From: Scleromitrula shiraiana
Lineage: Eukaryota > Ascomycota > Leotiomycetes > Helotiales > Sclerotiniaceae
Direction: 5' to 3'
Length of the DNA stretch: 64,000 nt
Assembly: GCA_028455995.1 (NCBI GenBank)
Contig: JABELC010000014.1
Coordinates: 1 to 64,000 of the forward strand
Positions 58,216 to 64,000 of the stretch are shown here, piece by piece. Both the position numbers and the translations under genes were made by a program. A model generated the notes under the pieces. That model did no database searches and was not told where the DNA came from. It saw nothing but the letters and a program-made list of their open reading frames with translations. Every line of letters starts with the position of its first letter. Position 1 is the first letter of the stretch.

Positions 58216-59784
58216 CATCATATCACGCACTGTTACTTCGATAGCAAGCAAGATAACTTCGGAGTTGACAGCAAAGTAATGACGCTGTTCCGATCTTACT
58301 CAGGTCCAAATAAGAAGAATTCTAAAAGGATAATGCTAGTTCCACTAGAGACCAATATATTGCTACCTGTCTTCTTCATTCGAATGGTGCAACTCGTGGA
58401 AACACGCACGAAAGATTCGTTTCAATGTTGTATGCTTTGATCACTCAAGTAATGTATTCGTACCTGATCATTGTTCCACGGCACCAGCAATGAACCTACC
58501 ATTAAACATCGGATGAGATTCTTGACATTGTCATTGGAGCTTTTGGAAGTCCCATGATGTCGATAATTGATCATATCCGGTAAATACATTGTGATAATCT
58601 CGATGGTATATTAAAGTCTGCAGATATATGGATGCCCATTCTTTTGTTTAATACTTCGAAGCTTGGGGAAAGGATGATGTCTGTTACACGGATGTGTTGT
58701 GTAGTCCAAGCACTAAGCTCTAATCTCAAAACGAACAAGCGTCACGATCACATGATTCTACACTCACGTGAAATGTCAGCTTAGTCAATGCTCAACTCCT
58801 CTACTCTCGACTTCAACATCTCTATTCCACTTAACAAATCATATTCCGCCGACTAACTCTCTTTCCAATCCGTATTCTTCCCTTTCAAAACCATCCATTC
58901 ATCCCTCGTGCCTCAAGATTCAATCTCTAAACGCTCTTCTAGAAGAAAATCCAATATCGGGGTTATCCAAGTCCAAGCTCAAACGCATTGAAACATCTCC
59001 GACGTGTCGCAGTTGTGAAACCCTAAGATCAGAGCGGGTGCGAAAAAGAAAGAGAAAAAGAAAAATCAAGGGGAATTGCAAGTCTCGGCAATTCATGGAG
59101 GATCGCTGGATGTACTGTAAGTAGGTAGACCGGGGGTGTAAATTGATGGGGAGCGGCAATGTAAGCCCTATGTGCGGCGAAGCGGGAGGATCAATTATCT
59201 TTTAGCTAAATAGTTCAATGTCTTAGGGATGAGTTGGAGGTAAATTGCAAGGTTGGGTAGTCGATGAGGCTGTTTTCACGACATCTCTTCTATTTCTGCT
59301 TCATTGCAGGTCAACCGTAAATCGTGTTCGCATTGAGGCCGTATAACATTTTTAGATCGCGATACAAAAATAAACCTTGTTAAATCATTTTGCAATATAC
59401 ATTTTTCTATTCTTGAGATATACATGATAAAAACGTAGCTTATGGCAATTGATTAAAATAACATGCCCAAAGGATATAGCCAAAATAGATCACAAAAAAC
59501 ATCACAATATATTGTCGTAATTTTCGTGATATTATTATTTCTGTGCGCCGAGAGTAAACTCTAGGTCACTCTGTCAAGTCAAGCCAGCCTTAGCCAGTGA
59601 CTTTATTGAATTCCTGATCTTCCTGATCCCAGTTTCCCACCCAATACCTCCCATGCCACCCAATTCCAGATTGCTGCCAGTTCGTATGATTATTCGTGCA
59701 AAAATTCTATAATAGTATAGTTCCCCCTCTTAGAAACGAAAACTTTGTACACTCCTCAATCCAATCTTCTTCATAATAACTTGT
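58216..59784. other. 1.6-kb stretch without a convincing gene
   Basis: May contain upstream parts of the decayed minus-strand gene: a same-frame segment HYFAVNSEVILLAIEVTVRD lies just beyond the TGA near 58210. The frame at 58768-59124 (+) begins at GTG and is Ser- then Arg/Lys-rich without a motif. The 3' flank of the membrane-protein gene begins at 59784. Confidence 0.5.
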
Positions 59785-60842
59785 TCAAATACGTGCCAAA
59801 TTTCCCTTTTGAGCTCTGGCTGTCCTGTCTCTGAATTGATCCCTGAATTGCATTCTTCCAATCGTACCATAGACTAGTGTGCCGATGAATAGAACTGCCC
59901 AAATACCAGTAATAACACCACCAATGGGGAAAATTAAGATGTTGAGACCAGGGACCACGAAAGGAGATTCGGAGGCAACTACCAAAGTTTGAAGGGGAGG
60001 TTGTGCAACAGTCTTGGTGACACCTGCTGCTTGTTCGGAAAAGACTCCATTGACAAATGTTGCTTGGTTACTGTTGAGGGTGGTGTTGACAGTTCCTCCT
60101 ACCAAATCCTTTCCAGTCAAGGTAACAGTGGGAGTCAACATTGCCTCATATGTTGAGCTATAATCAATCAGTATACAACGGTCAGAAATTTGTGGAAGTA
60201 GTCTTACCTGTCCATTTCCATGCCCACTAACTCTTTGTTCACTTGTCCAACAAATGCATATGATTGAACTAAAGTTACAGGATTACTCGCCCCATTGGCC
60301 AATTGTCTTTTCTCAATTGCTTCATGTCGTGGCCATGAAATTAAAGATACTCCTCCTTCACCTCGTGCAACCAAGGTTGACATATTAACAGCTGATACTG
60401 TAGCTCCATCATAGTTTAATCCGATCTGAACGTCCTGGCTTGGGATGTTGGCGAATGACCCATATGGAGCAGAAACATTATATAATCGTAAATCGGCCTT
60501 GAATACACCAGTGCTATTGTCGACATATGGCAGGTTGTAACAAACAGCCAGACCAGATGGGTTTGTGGCCTGTCCATTCAGCATGCCAAGTGCCATATTA
60601 CATGCTGCCTCAGTTTGTGTGTTCCAGTCTGTAAGATTTCCGTTTGCAGCATTCGTTGATGTCGCTGAGCCTGTGATTGATCGTTTACGTCGTTCCATAG
60701 GCTCAACGATATCCTCCATATACCGACGTAGTAACTCTTCCTTATTATCTCTACGGACCACCGGGGTCATATCTGAGATACGACCTGCGCTTACATGGCC
60801 AGCAAGGAGAAGAGACACTGTGAGAGCTGTGTTCCAAAACAT
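59785..60842 (-). CDS. Secreted, C-terminally anchored membrane protein of unknown function
   Basis: Two exons, 60842-60208 and 60157-59785, with a 50-nt intron (GTAAGA...TATAG); 335 residues. The ATG at 60842 gives a signal peptide MFWNTALTVSLLLAGHVSAG; the frame runs much further upstream but that segment lies in the presumed promoter. The lumenal/extracellular part has several N-x-S/T sequons, only two clear Cys and a repeated Thr/Val-rich beta-like character. A single hydrophobic segment near residues 285-312 (LNILIFPIGGVITGIWAVLF) is followed by a short basic tail (MQFRDQFRDRTARAQKG). The topology is that of a type I membrane protein. Conserved hypothetical proteins like this occur across Pezizomycotina; I know no assigned function. 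Confidence 0.85.
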
Positions 60843-61990
60843 GATGTGCAGTGACGATGAGGTCGACGGCTGATGAGGGATTAGAAGTAAAAGTTTATTT
60901 AAAATATTAAGCAAAGTTAATTTGAATAACCCGTCCGGCGGTTTGAAAGAATGTAGACAGTCTTTTGCCGTGAACGGCGAGGTCAAAACAGACGTCAAAG
61001 AAATGAAGGTATAATGAGAGAATGGGCCTGCTTTAGAAGTGAAGTGGGAGAACGGCCTATGATAAGGTTTAGTTTTCCAAGGCAAGATCAACCCCAGGAT
61101 AAATATCACAAGTCATATTGAAGAGGGAAGGGGATAGGAATAGAATAAGGATACGAAGATACGGGGGATGGCTTGGTAAAGATGACGAGCAAGCCTACGT
61201 CCCGTATCAAAAAGTCGTAGACATGTGGTGGCAATGTGAGTATTTTGATACAAGGGAAGCTTGAGCAACTATGCACTCCAGACAAAATGTGTCGGACTTG
61301 ACGCTTTGTATGGCTGCTGGTTATGGATGGGAGCATTTCTGGTTAGTGGTCAGGCCTTTGATGGACAACGCTGATTGGAAGAATCCTTAAGAATTGAACC
61401 TGTCAGGTACACACTACCGGATAATCTCAACAGTTTGAGGTTGATCTAAGCCCAATCAAGAGTAGTTTTGCCCCCCTCTCGCCGCTCACCATACTTAAAA
61501 CAGTAATAAATCTCCAATATTTGAACTTTGCAAAATCAAAAATCTATCCATGATTTGAACATTCCGGGTATTATACGGTACTACTACTTAGTGGAAGTGA
61601 GGGGCTTGTGATGAAAGACAAGGGATATAGCGCTTGGCATGAGATTGTTATGGATAAGGTTGCATTGATGTTGGCCGTATGGTGTCATTGGAGGGTCCGC
61701 AAATACCGAGTACTGTACTACTATGACACAACCCACCAAAAGAAGGTTTTATCCGCATTAGGATTCACAACTGCTGCTCCACCTCCAATATGACTAATAA
61801 TGTAACATTGAGCAATCAATCATACAATATATTGTACAGTGAGAAATGATCAAGGAGGAATTTGTAGCGGGTTTTCAAATTGGATTTCAAGTTGTTAGAT
61901 GACGGATTTGATACACTTCATGTTGTCTGTCACGGTCTTTTTGAACATGAAAATGATGTGAAGCTTCCCGAGTTTTATAAAGACCCTTGT
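60843..61990. other. 1.1-kb upstream region of the membrane-protein gene
   Basis: Probable promoter/leader plus sequence with no recognisable gene; frames at 61106-61336 (-) and 61608-61793 (+) carry no motif. Confidence 0.55.
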
Positions 61991-62780
61991 TAAAACTTGG
62001 TAAAAATTTTCTTTCTAACGGCTGTAACAGGTACGATCTCATTGACCCTAATAATTGGTTCTCAAATCATCTGCTTAGTACTAGCTAAGCGTAGATTAGT
62101 CAGCTACGGGTCGGTCTTTAGGACCGAATTCTTTGTATTCATCCTAAGAAATATATTTTATTTCTTTTCTTCAAGTTATATATTGAATTGTTTTTTAAAG
62201 TGATTTTACTGTTACTTTATAACTAGTAGATACTAGTAGAGTCATGGTGTTTTCGCAAAAATATATATATATATATATATAAACAGAGAAGTGAATAAGA
62301 TCTATACAACTCAATCTAGTTAGAATCAAACTTTAAATATAATCTAATCCAATTGAATGATATCAAAATAGGAAAAAATTAAAGTTTTTCATAATATCAC
62401 TCAGGTATATACTAATATGATTATATACTCTTATCTTACTCCACTTAAACTTTCAACATATATCTCTAAAAATCAATATTGAATGCCTCTTCTTGATATA
62501 AAGAGAGAGGTTTTATTGCGAGTCTAGTACTCAACTTTCTCGCTGTTGTCTTTTCTCTTTAGTACAAGAAAAAGATTTTATTGCAAGTCTATTCAATTCT
62601 CGTTTTTATCTTTAAACAAGGGTTATTATATTAATATCTTGAAAATTTTTTAACATATTTTTAGAATAGTTTGTTAGCTAGAAAATTATCATGTAAGTAT
62701 TAATAAAGAAGAGGCGGTGTATCAGAGTCTCCGACCCGATATTTTAAAGTGGTTTTATTGCTACTTCATAATTATAATTG
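61990..62780. repeat. AT-rich dispersed-repeat remnant (LTR-like features)
   Basis: Contains several internal relations: a self-complementary GGTCGGTCTTTAGGACCGAA hairpin (about 62110-62129), a direct repeat of TTTTAAAGTGRTTTTAYTG (about 62190 and 62743), and another of TTTTATTGCRAGTCTA (62511 and 62576, about 65 bp apart). 62493-62517 is an inverted, C/T-diverged match to 29924-29948. An (AT)n run lies at about 62260-62280. Decayed retroelement LTR material is a plausible reading, not proven. Confidence 0.45.
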
Positions 62781-64000
62781 AATATAGTAAAGATCTATGC
62801 GAGCTACTATTCTAAGTTTAGTGCATTCACAAGCCACCCACCAGAGCCACCCATATATATAGTAGTAAATCTTCATTTGTACGATATTCTTCAATCCGGA
62901 TTCATCAATGAGGTCGAAATTATATTGAATACACCTTGCCATACAACACATATACAGACAGACAGGCAGACAGACAGACATAAGCACTTATGTATATAAT
63001 AGTTACGCAATCCCGCGTTATTGGATGAGAATCGTCGAAGATGAAGATTATTCTCATGGTTGTCGGCCAACCAAAGCTTGTTATTTACGAATTTAAGCGC
63101 CCGGGACCCCATTCAGATCTTTCAGATTATTTTGGACCGTATGACCAGCGCCAATCTTGCCGATTGACCCGATATAGTGTGAAATGCGTCGTTGCCCACA
63201 CTGCGCAATAGCCAATTATCGCGCCAATGAGTCTCTTCGACTAAATCATTCGTCATACCAAGATATTATCTGAGATCTTAGCCACAAGATTGTTTTTTTC
63301 TATCTCTGTCTCTTCCTTATCAAGAATAGGACAAGTCACGCAACTTTTCTATCCCCTGTCCCTTACTTAGTATGGGCTCCAAGTGGGGTCTGATGTTGGA
63401 TTTGCAAACTCGTCACATGATAGAACAATCTCGAAAATACATGCTACTTCAGTGGTAGTTTCCAAAAACACTAATATGGATCCCTTTCCATTTTATGGGT
63501 TGATCCATCAATTCATAGCCAGCCTGCACTTCACGGACAGCATTACTTCTCCCACTCTTGCAAATTTAATCCCAGAGTGAAAAATCAATTTTTATATATT
63601 AGACCCTCCAGTATCTCTAAATCGAATGGATCCTCCGGAATATCATCTATCATCATCATCTATCGTCGATTCGTCAAATACTTGACGCCATCTAATGTTC
63701 TCCGAGAGTGGGTACGTTCTCGTATGGTGGATGTTGTATTGTTACTCCTTGAGGTTCATCACATTCGAATCATCTAATCTAGTTCTTGTGCGAAAAGAGG
63801 TCAGGCTCAAACTAATATGATCAATGATGAGGCCATGCTATACCGAGGTTGACACGAAGCGCTACATTACTTATTTGAGGCCTCTCCAATCAATTTCGCA
63901 TGTTTATTTCGAATTGACCTTCTAAGTATACACTGCTTACTTTGAATTTATATTGCTGCGCTACAGATATAACTCGAAGTCAAGTTATTTGCTTACTTGC
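62781..64000. other. 1.2-kb right-edge region without a supported gene
   Basis: Short frames only (for example 63383-63580 and 63577-63777 on the plus strand), none with a motif. A (GACA)n-type run lies at about 62956-62980. A gene could begin beyond the window edge. Confidence 0.5.

Noticed and set aside
58768..59124. 118-codon frame ending in a Lys/Arg-rich segment with CRSC
   Set aside because: Opens at GTG with no upstream ATG, has one CxxC only, and does not fit a Zn2Cys6 or other family.

Overview
The window is nuclear DNA of a filamentous ascomycete (Pezizomycotina). The signs are short introns of 48-124 nt with GT..AG ends and CTAAC/CTAAT-type branch sites, Pezizomycotina-specific families (WOPR regulator, 2EXR, DUF3716, fungal PARG-like protein), and AT-rich blocks with C-to-T-type divergence that look like RIP-decayed repeats. 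Protein style and compartment structure suggest Leotiomycetes/Helotiales (Sclerotiniaceae-like). That placement is inference; no marker gene here proves it.

Layout. (1) 1-19.2 kb: one intronless gene, a Gti1/Pac2-type WOPR transcription regulator (11253-12863), sits alone with 11.2 kb of non-coding sequence upstream and 6.4 kb downstream. This sequence is packed with short tandem repeats and holds one MITE-like AT-rich element (3673-4039). (2) 19.2-23.9 kb: mitochondrial asparaginyl-tRNA synthetase (minus) and a five-exon PARG-like/TIGR02452 protein (plus), transcribed divergently. (3) 23.9-35.2 kb: an accessory island. It has three or four tiny Cys-rich ORFs that all begin Met-Cys, then a dispersed array of three 2EXR-domain genes separated by AT-rich repeat remnants. 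Two of the three paralogues appear to carry C-terminal lesions. (4) 35.2-53.5 kb: a compact, conserved housekeeping block: secreted GH105 hydrolase (-), MET8 (-), PEP7/VAC1 (+), pyruvate dehydrogenase E2 (-), SEC7 (+), a DUF3716 protein (-) and a tartrate/D-malate-type dehydrogenase (-). (5) 53.7-56.2 kb: a very AT-rich gene-free block, bordered on its right by two decayed tail-to-tail reading frames, one with at least three frameshifts. (6) 56.8-64 kb: one intact secreted/anchored membrane protein (-) and repeat remnants related, in inverted orientation, to those at 28.6-30.2 kb.

The genes do not form an obvious pathway or biosynthetic cluster. MET8 (siroheme for sulfite/nitrite reductase), PDH E2 and the dehydrogenase are metabolic. 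PEP7 and SEC7 both act in Golgi/endosome traffic. GH105 degrades plant pectin fragments, which suits a plant-associated lifestyle. The most unusual parts are the isolation of the WOPR regulator in a repeat-rich desert and the Met-Cys/2EXR island. All splice models were derived by hand from GT..AG sites and reading-phase continuity and need transcript support.
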